From: Streptomyces filipinensis
Lineage (GTDB): Bacteria > Actinomycetota > Actinomycetes > Streptomycetales > Streptomycetaceae
Assembly (NCBI RefSeq): GCF_014649495.1
Contig: NZ_BMTD01000008.1
Coordinates: 248,001 to 312,000 of the forward strand
Reading direction: 5' to 3'
Length of the DNA stretch: 64,000 nucleotides
The position numbers were made by a program, and so were the translations under genes. This document shows, piece by piece, positions 8,844-16,086 of the stretch. Position 1 is the stretch's first letter. Every line of letters begins with the position of its first letter. A model generated the notes under the pieces. It worked only from the letters and a program-made list of their open reading frames with translations. It searched no databases and was not told the origin of the DNA.

Positions 8844-9749
8844 TCAGCTGTGCGCGACGACCGCGACGGGAGCGGCGATGTGGTGCAGGGCGGAGTGGGC
8901 GACATGGCCGATACGGGCACCGAACGACCTGGTACGGATGCGCCGGCCGACGACCACCAGGGAGGCGTCACGGGAGTCGTTGACGAGAACCTGCGCGGCG
9001 CTGCCGCACCGGCTGGCCTCGATCACCTCGACGTCAGGAAACTTCTGCCGCCAGGAATGCAGCACCTTGCTCAGGAGGGTGGCCTGTCCGCGTTCGAGCG
9101 AATCGTAGAGTTCGGCGTCGCCGGCGAAACGGTAGAAGGAGGTCGGCGGCTCGGGCCAGGCGTGGACGACCCGAAGGGTGGCTTTCCGCCGCGCGGCGGC
9201 GTCGAAAGCGAACTGCAGCAAGGTGTCGTCCGCTTGGTCGGTGTCGAGCCCCAGCACGACGGGCCGGAAGGGCGCCGCAGCGGACGGCACACCCGCCGGA
9301 TCCATCTCGTGCTCGTCGGCGGCCTGCTCCCCCGCCCGCACCAGCACCACCGGCCGCTCGGCGCGGGCGACCACGCCCAGGCTCACCGAGCCCACCATGA
9401 ACCCCTCCAGTCCACCGAGGGCCCGCGAGCCCAGGACCAGCAGCTCGGCAAAGCCCGCCGCCTCGCACAGGACGTCGGCCGGGGTCCCGGTCAGCTGCTC
9501 GGTGATCACCTCGATGCCCGGGTGGCGGAGCCGGATGCCGTCCGCGGACTCGCTTGTCACCCGCTCTGCCCAGTGCCGGTAAGTGTCGGGATCCAGCAGT
9601 GGAGTCCGGGCCACGAACCTGGGAGTCGGCTCGGAGACGTACATGATCTTGAGGGGCAGGTCGCGCAGCAGCGCTTCTCGCGCCGCCCACTCGGCCGCGG
9701 CCCGGCTCTCGGGCGAGTCGTCGACACCTACGGTGACGGTGCGGGACAT
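8844..9749 (-). CDS. Tandem-domain universal stress protein
   Basis: The 301-residue product has two USP domains. Domain 1 begins TVTVGVDDSPESRAAAEWAA and carries GSRALGGLEGFMVGSVS, where the middle glycine of the usual GxxG is Ala. Domain 2 (about 160-298) ends VVGRRIRTRSFGARIGHVAH and lacks the glycine-rich ATP loop. ATG 9749 follows GGGAGGTGGAGACC. It is the first gene of a two-USP operon. A near-match DosR-like box lies about 15-28 bp upstream of its start codon and two better ones slightly further up. Confidence 0.9.
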   Translation of the reverse strand: MSRTVTVGVDDSPESRAAAEWAAREALLRDLPLKIMYVSEPTPRFVARTPLLDPDTYRHWAERVTSESADGIRLRHPGIEVITEQLTGTPADVLCEAAGFAELLVLGSRALGGLEGFMVGSVSLGVVARAERPVVLVRAGEQAADEHEMDPAGVPSAAAPFRPVVLGLDTDQADDTLLQFAFDAAARRKATLRVVHAWPEPPTSFYRFAGDAELYDSLERGQATLLSKVLHSWRQKFPDVEVIEASRCGSAAQVLVNDSRDASLVVVGRRIRTRSFGARIGHVAHSALHHIAAPVAVVAHS

Positions 9750-9763
9750 GGTCTCCACCTCCC

Positions 9764-9777
9764 GGGACGAAGGTTCC
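9764..9777. promoter_or_regulatory. Near-match DosR-like box next to the USP start
   Basis: GGGAC-GAAG-GTTCC differs from GGGNC-N4-GNCCC at one position. It is the first of three such elements in the 238-bp divergent promoter region between the USP operon and the CBS-BON gene. Confidence 0.35.
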
Positions 9778-9812
9778 GACACCAGCGTGGCGTCGCGGTG
9801 CCGAGACGATCA

Positions 9813-9828
9813 GGGGCCACCCGGCCCC
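9813..9828. promoter_or_regulatory. DosR-like box in a divergent promoter region
   Basis: GGGGCC-ACCC-GGCCCC is a 6+6 inverted repeat around four bases and an exact match to GGGNC-N4-GNCCC. It lies 64 bp before the leftward USP start and could serve the two-USP operon. Confidence 0.55.
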
Positions 9829-9900
9829 ATCAGGGCCCGACCGACCCTCTGCGAACGGGAAGCGATCTGCTGTGGCCCGAAGCCGCACGGGCCGGTCCGA

Positions 9901-9914
9901 GGGCCGTGCGGCCC
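9901..9914. promoter_or_regulatory. DosR-like box upstream of a CBS-BON gene
   Basis: GGGCC-GTGC-GGCCC is an exact match to GGGNC-N4-GNCCC, 73 bp before the rightward CBS-BON start at 9988. It would suit an activator site for that gene. Confidence 0.5.
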
Positions 9915-9987
9915 CTGGCACTGCCGCTGTCCCCGGGCACACCCTGGAAGGAGCCGGACACCTCATCGAGGCCCTCACGGAGTCACC

Positions 9988-10641
9988 ATGTACGGCACCC
10001 GTCAAATCGTCAGCGACGTGATGACCGAGACGGTCGCCGCCGTCGGCCGCCGTGCCCCCTTCAAGGAGATCGTGCAGCTGATGCAGGACTGGCAGGTCAG
10101 CGCCCTGCCCGTGATCGAGGGCGAGGGCCGGGTGGTCGGCGTGGTCTCCGAAGCCGACCTGCTGCCCAAGGAGGAACTGCGGGACGACCCCGACGCGGGC
10201 TACCTCCAGCTGCGACAGCCCGTCGATGTGGCGAAGGCCGGCGCCCTCACGGCCGACGACCTCATGTCGTCCCCCGCCGTCACGGTCAGGGCCGGCGCCA
10301 CCCTCGCCGAGGCCGCGCGCATCATGGCGCACGAAGGGGTCAAGAGGCTGCCCGTGGTGGACGACGCAGGGCTGCTGGCCGGTGTCGTCAGCCGGGCCGA
10401 TCTGCTCAAGGTCTTCCTGCGCGACGACGAGGACATCGCCGAGGAGGTGCGGCGGGAGATCGCCTCGTACCTCTTCCCGCCGCCGTCGGCCGTCCACGTG
10501 GAGGTGCACGACGGGGTCGTGACGCTCACCGGACGGCTCCCCGACACCGCCCTCGTGCCCGTCGCAGCCCGGCTGATCAGGGCTGTCGAAGGGGTGGTGG
10601 ACGTGGAGTTCGACCTCGCTCACCACACCGCTGTGCGGTAA
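9988..10641 (+). CDS. CBS-CBS-BON domain protein
   Basis: The product has 217 residues, built like the 1399-2052 protein and clearly its paralogue (shared SDVMT, FKEIV, VVGVVSEADLLPKEE and VKRLPVV blocks). CBS motifs occupy about residues 8-58 and 90-147, and BON about 155-212 (VHVEVHDGVVTLTGRLPD). ATG 9988 is chosen because the family starts with a short leader before SDVM; an upstream in-frame start would add about 135 residues unlike the family. It is divergent from the two-USP operon. Two or three DosR-like boxes lie between. Probable adenine-nucleotide sensor. Confidence 0.9.
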   Translation: MYGTRQIVSDVMTETVAAVGRRAPFKEIVQLMQDWQVSALPVIEGEGRVVGVVSEADLLPKEELRDDPDAGYLQLRQPVDVAKAGALTADDLMSSPAVTVRAGATLAEAARIMAHEGVKRLPVVDDAGLLAGVVSRADLLKVFLRDDEDIAEEVRREIASYLFPPPSAVHVEVHDGVVTLTGRLPDTALVPVAARLIRAVEGVVDVEFDLAHHTAVR

Positions 10642-10757
10642 CCGGAGGCGATATCGTCGTGGTGACTGGGTCCGGTCGGCCCTCGTGCGACCGCCGGTGA
10701 CGATCGGCTCCTGAGGCAGTCGGCAGTCTGCCATCGTCCGCGAAACGTGGGATCGCC

Positions 10758-10971
10758 ATGACCGAGATGCGGACCTTCAGCGAGCAGCCCCGATCCACGT
10801 GTTCCTGCTCGACGATCACGAGGTCGTACGGCGTGGCCTTGCCGCCCTCCTCGACGCGGAACCCGACATCAGCGTCGTCGGCGACGCGGACACCGCCGAA
10901 CACGCGCTGGTCCGGGGCTTCGCCCTGCGCCCCCACGTGGCCGTTCTCGACGTCCGTGCCGGCGGAACCGG
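10758..10971 (+). pseudogene. Relic of a DevR/NarL-type response regulator (receiver N-terminus)
   Basis: ATG 10758 opens a short leader (MTEMRTFSEQP). After a one-base frame change near 10788, the reading VFLLDDHEVVRRGLAALLDA continues with EPDISVVGDADTAEHAL and HVAVLDVR. This is the first half of a NarL/DevR-family receiver domain, with the acidic pair and the phospho-acceptor Asp of LDVR. Homology ends abruptly there; the rest of the receiver and the LuxR-type HTH are absent. It is a truncated, frameshifted pseudogene. It matters because neighbouring genes resemble the DevR/DosR regulon. Confidence 0.7.
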
Positions 10972-10980
10972 CCGGCCTCT

Positions 10981-10998
10981 CTCCCCGGGAAAGGGGAG
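10981..10998. other. Short inverted repeat downstream of the devR relic
   Basis: CTCCCC-GGGAAA-GGGGAG forms a 6-bp stem with a 6-base loop. No T-tract follows. The remaining DNA to 11120 shows no recognisable gene. Confidence 0.3.
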
Positions 10999-11120
10999 TG
11001 CAGCGCCGGGTCCAGGCGGCCGTTCTCGCCTCCCACCTCGACCAGCCAAACCCCCACCTGCACGCTTCCCACCATGCCGGGAGGCCAGATCCCCCGGTGA
11101 TCGGATGAGAGCGGGCGAAC

Positions 11121-11990
11121 TCAGTCGGCGCTGAGCAGGTTCTTCACCTCGATGACGTCGGCGATCCCCTCGACCTCCGCCACGAGTCGGGCCATCGTCG
11201 CCGACGGCAGCCTCCCGGTCAGCTCCACGATCCCGTCGTGCACGGTGACGGCCACGCTCTCCCGGTCAGCCGGTGGGCAGCAGGCTTCGAGCGTGACCTG
11301 AACTTCCGCCCGGATACCGGAATCATCCCTGATCAGCGCCTGCAACAACGCGTCACGACGCACGACGCCCACGAGTCGGCCGTTGCGATCGGTGACGGGC
11401 ATGCGCTTCACCCGGGACAACGCGGCGAGCCAGGCGGCCTCGGCCACCGTCGTGCCCGGCAGTACCGTGATCGCGGGACTCGTCATCAGGTCGGCGGCCG
11501 TCTCGCCCCGGGCCTTGTCGTGCATCCGGCGTTCGCGCAGTCTGCCGATGCGTCCGGGCCGGTGACCGGAGGCCTCGAACGCGACCTTGGCCAGCAGATC
11601 GGACTCCGAGACGACGCCGACGACATGGTCAGTGGTGTCCACGACCGGGAGCGCGCCCACCTGCTCGCGGGCCAGCAGCCGGGCGATGTCGCGATACGCC
11701 TGGTCCTCGCAGAGGGAAGCGGCGGGCACGTCCATCACGTCCCGCACCAGTGTCATACCTGGTTCCTGCGGGGAGCCTGGCCGGCGCGTGGGCGTCACGG
11801 TCGACGGTGCCCGCTCCTCGGTGTCCGCGTGCTCGGCCGCACTGCCGGAGTGCTTGGCCGCGGCCGAGGCGACCGCACCCAGGTAGCGGAGCAGCATGTC
11901 CTGTCGAGCCGTTTCTCCCGGGCTCCAGGCACGTGCGGAGACACCGTGCCGGGCATCGGCCCCCGCGCGGAGGTTCTCGTGCGCGTTCAC
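11121..11990 (-). CDS. CBS-CBS-BON protein with an N-terminal extension
   Basis: The product has 289 residues. An N-terminal stretch of about 78 residues, low-complexity and Ala/Thr-rich (QDMLLRYLGAVASAAAK), precedes MTLVRDVMDV. CBS motifs lie at about 80-135 and 170-222 (VKRMPVTDRNGRLVGVVRRD), and BON at about 225-285 (VAVTVHDGIVELTGRLPS). GTG 11990 is chosen for the AGGAGG eight bases upstream; an internal ATG giving MTLVRDVM is the alternative and would match the paralogues' length. It is divergent from the A/V-ATPase operon. The extension is absent from the other four CBS-BON proteins here. Role as a nucleotide sensor inferred. Confidence 0.85.
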   Translation of the reverse strand: MNAHENLRAGADARHGVSARAWSPGETARQDMLLRYLGAVASAAAKHSGSAAEHADTEERAPSTVTPTRRPGSPQEPGMTLVRDVMDVPAASLCEDQAYRDIARLLAREQVGALPVVDTTDHVVGVVSESDLLAKVAFEASGHRPGRIGRLRERRMHDKARGETAADLMTSPAITVLPGTTVAEAAWLAALSRVKRMPVTDRNGRLVGVVRRDALLQALIRDDSGIRAEVQVTLEACCPPADRESVAVTVHDGIVELTGRLPSATMARLVAEVEGIADVIEVKNLLSAD

Positions 11991-12156
11991 AGCGGCCTCC
12001 TGACTCCGTCGAGTCGCCTACCGTCCCAGTCTCCCGTTCTCGCCGCCCGTGCCAAGAGCCGAACGGCCCTGGTGGAACGACGTAAGGGCCCTATCCGGTG
12101 CGGGGTGGGCCGGGAACGGTGAAACTGGAGGAGCACCGACCGGCAGGAGGCTGCCG

Positions 12157-12594
12157 ATGAGCCTGCGGGACTTCCTGGAGCGGTTCCGTCCGGCGGGGGC
12201 GCCGGGGGCGTCCGCAACCGGCGTGCCTGGCGACCGCATGGCGGAGCGCGCGGCGGAACTGGAGCCTGCCCTTGCTCGGCTGACGGATGTTCAGCAGCAG
12301 GTGGCACGGATCCGGGCCGCCGCGGAGGAGACGGCAGAGGCCCTTCGACGGAACGCCGTACGGGAGGCGGAACATCTCCTGGCGGACGCGCGGGAACAGG
12401 CTCCAGAGGTTCGCCGGCAGGCCGCGGAACCCCTCCTCCGAGAAGCCCGGCAGGAGGCCGACGCGCTGCGCGCAGCCGCAGATCGTACGGCCTCGGCGAT
12501 CCGCGAGCGGACCAGGGAACGCATGCCGCACCTGGTGGACCTCGCCGTGGCCGATGCCATGAGACTGGCGAGCGGGACGGTGAAAGAGCCGTGA
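12157..12594 (+). CDS. A/V-type ATPase peripheral-stalk subunit H/G-like coiled-coil protein
   Basis: The 145-residue product is almost entirely a charged helical coiled coil (residues about 35-130, rich in Ala, Glu and Arg with the pattern REARQEADALRAAADRTASA). It closely resembles AhaH/NtpF-type stalk subunits that pair with subunit E. There is no membrane segment. ATG 12157 follows GGCAGGAGGCTGCCG. It is the first gene of the nine-gene ATPase operon and its stop overlaps the next start (GTGA). The assignment rests on operon position plus helical character, since this subunit has no diagnostic motif. Confidence 0.75.
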   Translation: MSLRDFLERFRPAGAPGASATGVPGDRMAERAAELEPALARLTDVQQQVARIRAAAEETAEALRRNAVREAEHLLADAREQAPEVRRQAAEPLLREARQEADALRAAADRTASAIRERTRERMPHLVDLAVADAMRLASGTVKEP

Positions 12595-13520
12595 AGGCCG
12601 GCTGGGTCGCCGGAGCGGTGCGGGCGCAAGCCCTCGTCGCACGGTATCCGGGCGCCGACGGGGCACGAGAGATCGCGCGCGGTCCGACGCTCGACGACGC
12701 CCTGCGGCACCTCGCCACGACGCCGTACGCACGGTACACGCGCACGACCGTGGGCCTTCCCGATGCTCAGCGGGCGGTGGCCGCCGGCCTCCTGTGGCAT
12801 CTGCGGGTACTGGCCGGATGGCTGCCGCCCGGCGGCGCTCACCTGCTGGTTCCGCTCGCGTCGGGATTCGAGATCGCCAACGTGGTGTCCCGGTTGCCGG
12901 CACCGGAAGGTCGGCGCACCGAGGCACCGGAGCCGTACCGGCTGGGTGCCCTGGAGACGGCCTGGCGGAGCCTGGAGCGTGCCGGGACGCTCGCGGAACT
13001 GCGGGCGGCGCTCGCCGCGTCGCCTTGGGGTGACCCGGGCGACGACACTCCGTGGGCCCTGGTCACAGGCATGCGCATGGCCGCAGCGCGGCGCACCGCC
13101 GTGTCCGTCCCGCCCGCACAGCGCTGGGCTCAGGGCCGTGCGGTCCTGCTGGCCGCGCGAGAACTCTTCGTGCACCACCGTCCTCTCACGGAGTCCGTGC
13201 GTCGCGATGCGGCACGGCTGCTCGGGACACGGGCGTCGGCAGCCTCGTCCTACCGGGAGTTCCGCGACAGCCTTCCCTCAGCCGCCCGATGGGTCCTGGC
13301 GGACATCGACGAGCCCGGTGAGCTGTGGCGGGCCGAGACCCGCTGGTGGCGGACGGTACAGACCGAGGGCGCGGCGATGCTGCGGCAAGGCCAGTACGGG
13401 CCCGCGGTCGTCGTCGGCGCGGTCGCGTTGTTGTCCGTGGACGCGTGGCGGGTGCGGGCCGCGCTGGAGTCCGCGGCACGGGGTGGACGGCCCGGAGAGG
13501 CGTTCGATGCCCTGGTCTGA
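12591..13520 (+). CDS. A/V-type ATPase subunit C (central-stalk cap, d-like)
   Basis: The 309-residue product is an all-helical protein of about the length of A-ATPase subunit C/NtpC, which couples the rotor ring to the central stalk. Features include the opening ARAQALVARYPGADGAREIA-like helix, repeated short Ala/Leu helices, and a closing stretch with DAWRVRAALESAARGG. It overlaps the stop of the previous gene by GTGA and is followed by subunit I. Sequence conservation in this family is low, so operon position between stalk and membrane subunits carries much of the identification. Confidence 0.7.
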   Translation: MKAGWVAGAVRAQALVARYPGADGAREIARGPTLDDALRHLATTPYARYTRTTVGLPDAQRAVAAGLLWHLRVLAGWLPPGGAHLLVPLASGFEIANVVSRLPAPEGRRTEAPEPYRLGALETAWRSLERAGTLAELRAALAASPWGDPGDDTPWALVTGMRMAAARRTAVSVPPAQRWAQGRAVLLAARELFVHHRPLTESVRRDAARLLGTRASAASSYREFRDSLPSAARWVLADIDEPGELWRAETRWWRTVQTEGAAMLRQGQYGPAVVVGAVALLSVDAWRVRAALESAARGGRPGEAFDALV

Positions 13521-14949
13521 GGCGATGACACCGGTCCGGATGCGCCGTGTGGCGGTGGTCGTACCGCAGACGGGCCTGCGAGACGCGCTGGTGCGGATCG
13601 CCGAGGAGGGCTGCGTGGAACTGGACCGCGCCGAGGAGGCGGCGCCGGGGGCGGCGGCCGTGCGACTGCAGCGGTTGCGTGGGCAGGGAACGACGTCCGA
13701 GTCCGAGAGCGCCGCTCCGGCTGTACTGGCCGTCACGGCGCCCGATCTCGACATGCTCGGCCATCGGCGCCAGGTCGCCCTGCTGGCCGGTGAGGCCCAA
13801 CTGGAGGAGCGTGCGCAGGGCGCCGTACGGCAGGGGGAGGTGGCCGCGCTGGCCGGATGGTGCCCGGCCGCCGAGGTACCGCGCGTCGCGGACCGACTGG
13901 CCGCGGCGGGCGGCGCGCTGTTGCCGTTGCCCCTGCCGCGCGGCACGGATCCGCCGACGCTGCTGCGCTCGGGCCGGGCCGCCTCCTTCACCCCCCTGGT
14001 GTCGACGTACGGCACACCGGCCTACGCGGACCTCGACCCCTCGTGGCCTGCCGGCCTGGTCTATGTCGTGATGTTCGGGATCATGTTCGGTGACGTGGGG
14101 CACGGGGCGCTGCTGATGCTCGGCGCGCTCGCCCTGCGCCTCGGGTGGCCCCGCCCCTTGGCGCGTTTCACCCGGCTGTGGCCGTTCCTGGCGGGCGCGG
14201 GAGCCGCCGCCATGGTCGCGGGCACCGCCTACGGCGAGTTCTTCGGGCCGACCGGGCTGCTGCCGGTGCTGTGGCTGAGCCCCCTGGACGCGCCCGCCCG
14301 GCTGCTGGCCGCCGCAGTGGTCTTCGGGGCCGGTCTGCTGGTGCTCGCGCATGCCGCGGGCGCGGTGAACCGCGTGCGGGAGAACGGCTGGGCCGTGGGC
14401 CTGTACGCGGCTTCCGGCTGTGCCGGGCTGCTGTTCTACCTGGGGCTCGCACTGGCCGCAGCAGGCCTGCTCCTGCACTGGCGGGCCTTGGCAGTGGCCG
14501 GGGCTGCGTGCGCCGCGGCCGGGCTGGCGCTGGTGGCCTTCGGCTTGTTCCGGGTAACGGCGGGCGGCGGCGCGGGAGTCGCCGAGACGGTGGTGCGGCT
14601 GTTCGACGTCGTCGTGCGTACCGGCACCAACACCCTGTCGTTCGCCCGGCTCGCGGCCTTCGGTCTCACCCATGCCGCGCTCGCCGACCTGGTGTGGCGC
14701 GGCACCACGGCCCTGTCAGGGCACGGCGCCGGCGGTGTCGCGGGCGCCGCTGTGCTGTTCGGCGTGGGCACGGCCGTCTCCTTCGGCCTGGAGGCCCTGG
14801 TGGCGGGCGTGCAGGCCTTGCGGCTGGAGTTCTACGAGCTCTTCTCCCGGCTCTTCGAGACCGAGGGCCGCCCGTTCTGTCCCTGGCACGTTCCCCGGGC
14901 GGAACCTGCCGACCCCGCTGCGAAGGTGATCGCATGCTCACCTGGCTGA
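13507..14949 (+). CDS. ntpI: A/V-type ATPase subunit I (membrane stator a-subunit)
   Basis: The product has 480 residues, short for the family (usually 600-660), mainly because the N-terminal cytoplasmic arm is reduced to about 180 residues. The membrane half begins near GLVYVVMFGIMFGDVGHGAL, a hallmark of the family. It continues through about seven helices to TLSFARLAAFGLTHAAL and LVAGVQALRLEFYELFSRLF. R381 and R439 match the two conserved channel arginines of V/A-ATPase a-subunits, so ion conduction looks intact. ATG 13507 has GGAGAGG upstream and overlaps the previous gene by 14 bp; ATG 13525 is an alternative. Confidence 0.9.
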   Translation: MPWSEAMTPVRMRRVAVVVPQTGLRDALVRIAEEGCVELDRAEEAAPGAAAVRLQRLRGQGTTSESESAAPAVLAVTAPDLDMLGHRRQVALLAGEAQLEERAQGAVRQGEVAALAGWCPAAEVPRVADRLAAAGGALLPLPLPRGTDPPTLLRSGRAASFTPLVSTYGTPAYADLDPSWPAGLVYVVMFGIMFGDVGHGALLMLGALALRLGWPRPLARFTRLWPFLAGAGAAAMVAGTAYGEFFGPTGLLPVLWLSPLDAPARLLAAAVVFGAGLLVLAHAAGAVNRVRENGWAVGLYAASGCAGLLFYLGLALAAAGLLLHWRALAVAGAACAAAGLALVAFGLFRVTAGGGAGVAETVVRLFDVVVRTGTNTLSFARLAAFGLTHAALADLVWRGTTALSGHGAGGVAGAAVLFGVGTAVSFGLEALVAGVQALRLEFYELFSRLFETEGRPFCPWHVPRAEPADPAAKVIACSPG

Positions 14950-15347
14950 TCGTCCTGCCGGTCCTGGTCTCGGTGCTCGGTGCCGTCCGGTTGCTGCGGC
15001 GGCGCCGGACCAGACACGCATTCCGCTGGCTCCTGGCCACGAACCTCGCTCTGCTGGGCGGCGCCCTGGTCGTCCTGGGCACGGCGCTGACGGGGCCCGC
15101 ACAGGCTTCGGCGCGGGCCGCCACATCCGGTGGGGTCAACGGATCCGCCTTGATCGGTGCGGCCGTCGCGGTGGCCGGAGCGTCGATCGGAGCCGCGATA
15201 GCCGTCGCCTACACGGGAGCCGCGGCACTGGCAGCGCTGAGCGAACGACCGGAGATGTTCGGCCGCGCCATGGTGATCGTCGGCTTGGCGGAAGGCATCG
15301 CCGTGTACGGGCTCGTCGTCGCGATCCTGCTGATCGGAAGGGCCTGA
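14934..15347 (+). CDS. ntpK: A/V-type ATPase subunit K (rotor ring c-subunit)
   Basis: The product has 137 residues. The C-terminal hairpin (about 68-136) is the classic c-subunit: a glycine/alanine-rich helix GASIGAAIAVAYTGAAALAA, the loop SERPEMFGRAM, then VGLAEGIAVYGLVVAILL with the ion-binding Glu at residue 120. Two further hydrophobic segments (about 2-20 and 33-53) lie upstream without an acidic residue. This suggests a four-helix subunit with one carboxylate, as in V-type rather than two-helix F-type rings. Whether H+ or Na+ is carried cannot be told. It overlaps subunit I by 16 bp. Confidence 0.9.
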   Translation: MLTWLIVLPVLVSVLGAVRLLRRRRTRHAFRWLLATNLALLGGALVVLGTALTGPAQASARAATSGGVNGSALIGAAVAVAGASIGAAIAVAYTGAAALAALSERPEMFGRAMVIVGLAEGIAVYGLVVAILLIGRA

Positions 15348-15349
15348 CG

Positions 15350-15577
15350 ATGGGTACGGTGGCCGCCATCGGCGCACGGACCAGCGTGTGCGGACTGGCG
15401 CTTGCCGGGGTCGACGTCCTCGTGGCGGAGGCCCCGGACGCCGTTCGCAGGGCCTGGCGGACGTTGCCCGGCACGGTCGGCCTGGTGATCCTCACTGCCG
15501 AGGCCGCCGATGTTTTGGGGGACGCGGCGACGGCGCCGGCACCGACCCGGCCGTTGACGGTGGTGATGCCCTCGTGA
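15350..15577 (+). CDS. A/V-type ATPase subunit F (central stalk)
   Basis: The 75-residue product opens MGTVAAIGARTSVCGLALAG and has VGLVILTAEAADVL near residues 43-56. This is the Rossmann-like fold of A-ATPase subunit F/NtpG (GD..t..GF.laG...... lilt...a). The start follows the subunit K stop by 2 bp and the stop overlaps the subunit E start (GTGA). It is shorter than the usual 100 residues, losing part of the C-terminal helix that in other species regulates rotation. Confidence 0.8.
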   Translation: MGTVAAIGARTSVCGLALAGVDVLVAEAPDAVRRAWRTLPGTVGLVILTAEAADVLGDAATAPAPTRPLTVVMPS

Positions 15578-16086
15578 CCGCGCCGGTTGATGAGCTGGAC
15601 CCCGTCCGCGCCGAGCTGCTGCGCGCGGCACGAGCCGCTGCCGAGGCCACCCTGGACCATGCACGCACCGGCGCGGCCGACACCCTGCTCGCAGCCCGCA
15701 CCGCGGCTGAAACAGTGCTCGCGCAGGCCCGCCGGCTTGGCGAGGCCGACGGCGCCGAAGAGGCCGACCGGGAACGGGTGCGGGCCGCGCAGGAGGCCTG
15801 GGAGACGGAACTCGTGGTCCGCGCCGAGGTCTACGCGGCCCTCAGGGCCGAGGTCCGACGGGGCGTGCGCCGGGCGCTGGCTCGGGAGGGTGTGGCTGCC
15901 CGGTCACACCTTGCTGACGTGGCACGGGCCGCACTGGGCCCGGAGGCAGAGATCACGGCCTCCGCTCAAGGTGGGGTGACGGCCGAAACACCTGGCCGCC
16001 GAGTCGATCTGTCGGCGGACGCCCTTGCCGACGGTGCGCTGGACCGGTTGGGGGTGCGGGCCGAGACGCTCTGGGGACCGCCATGA
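15574..16086 (+). CDS. A/V-type ATPase subunit E (peripheral stalk)
   Basis: The 170-residue product has an N-terminal half (to about residue 100) that is a long charged helix with the pattern LLRAARAAAEATLDHARTGA. The C-terminal half, about residues 100-168, is a small mixed domain. This matches the subunit E layout, in which the helix pairs with H/G and the globular domain caps the catalytic head. GTG 15574 overlaps the subunit F stop, and its own stop overlaps the subunit A start (ATGA). Identification is by architecture and operon position. Confidence 0.75.
   Translation: MTAPVDELDPVRAELLRAARAAAEATLDHARTGAADTLLAARTAAETVLAQARRLGEADGAEEADRERVRAAQEAWETELVVRAEVYAALRAEVRRGVRRALAREGVAARSHLADVARAALGPEAEITASAQGGVTAETPGRRVDLSADALADGALDRLGVRAETLWGPP

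Noticed and set aside
10666..10690. GGGTC...GGCCC element before the devR relic
   Set aside because: The spacer is five bases, not four, so it does not fit the box pattern.
12763..13506. Longer N-terminus for ATPase subunit I starting at 12763
   Set aside because: It would overlap subunit C almost completely in another frame and has no similarity to subunit I arms.
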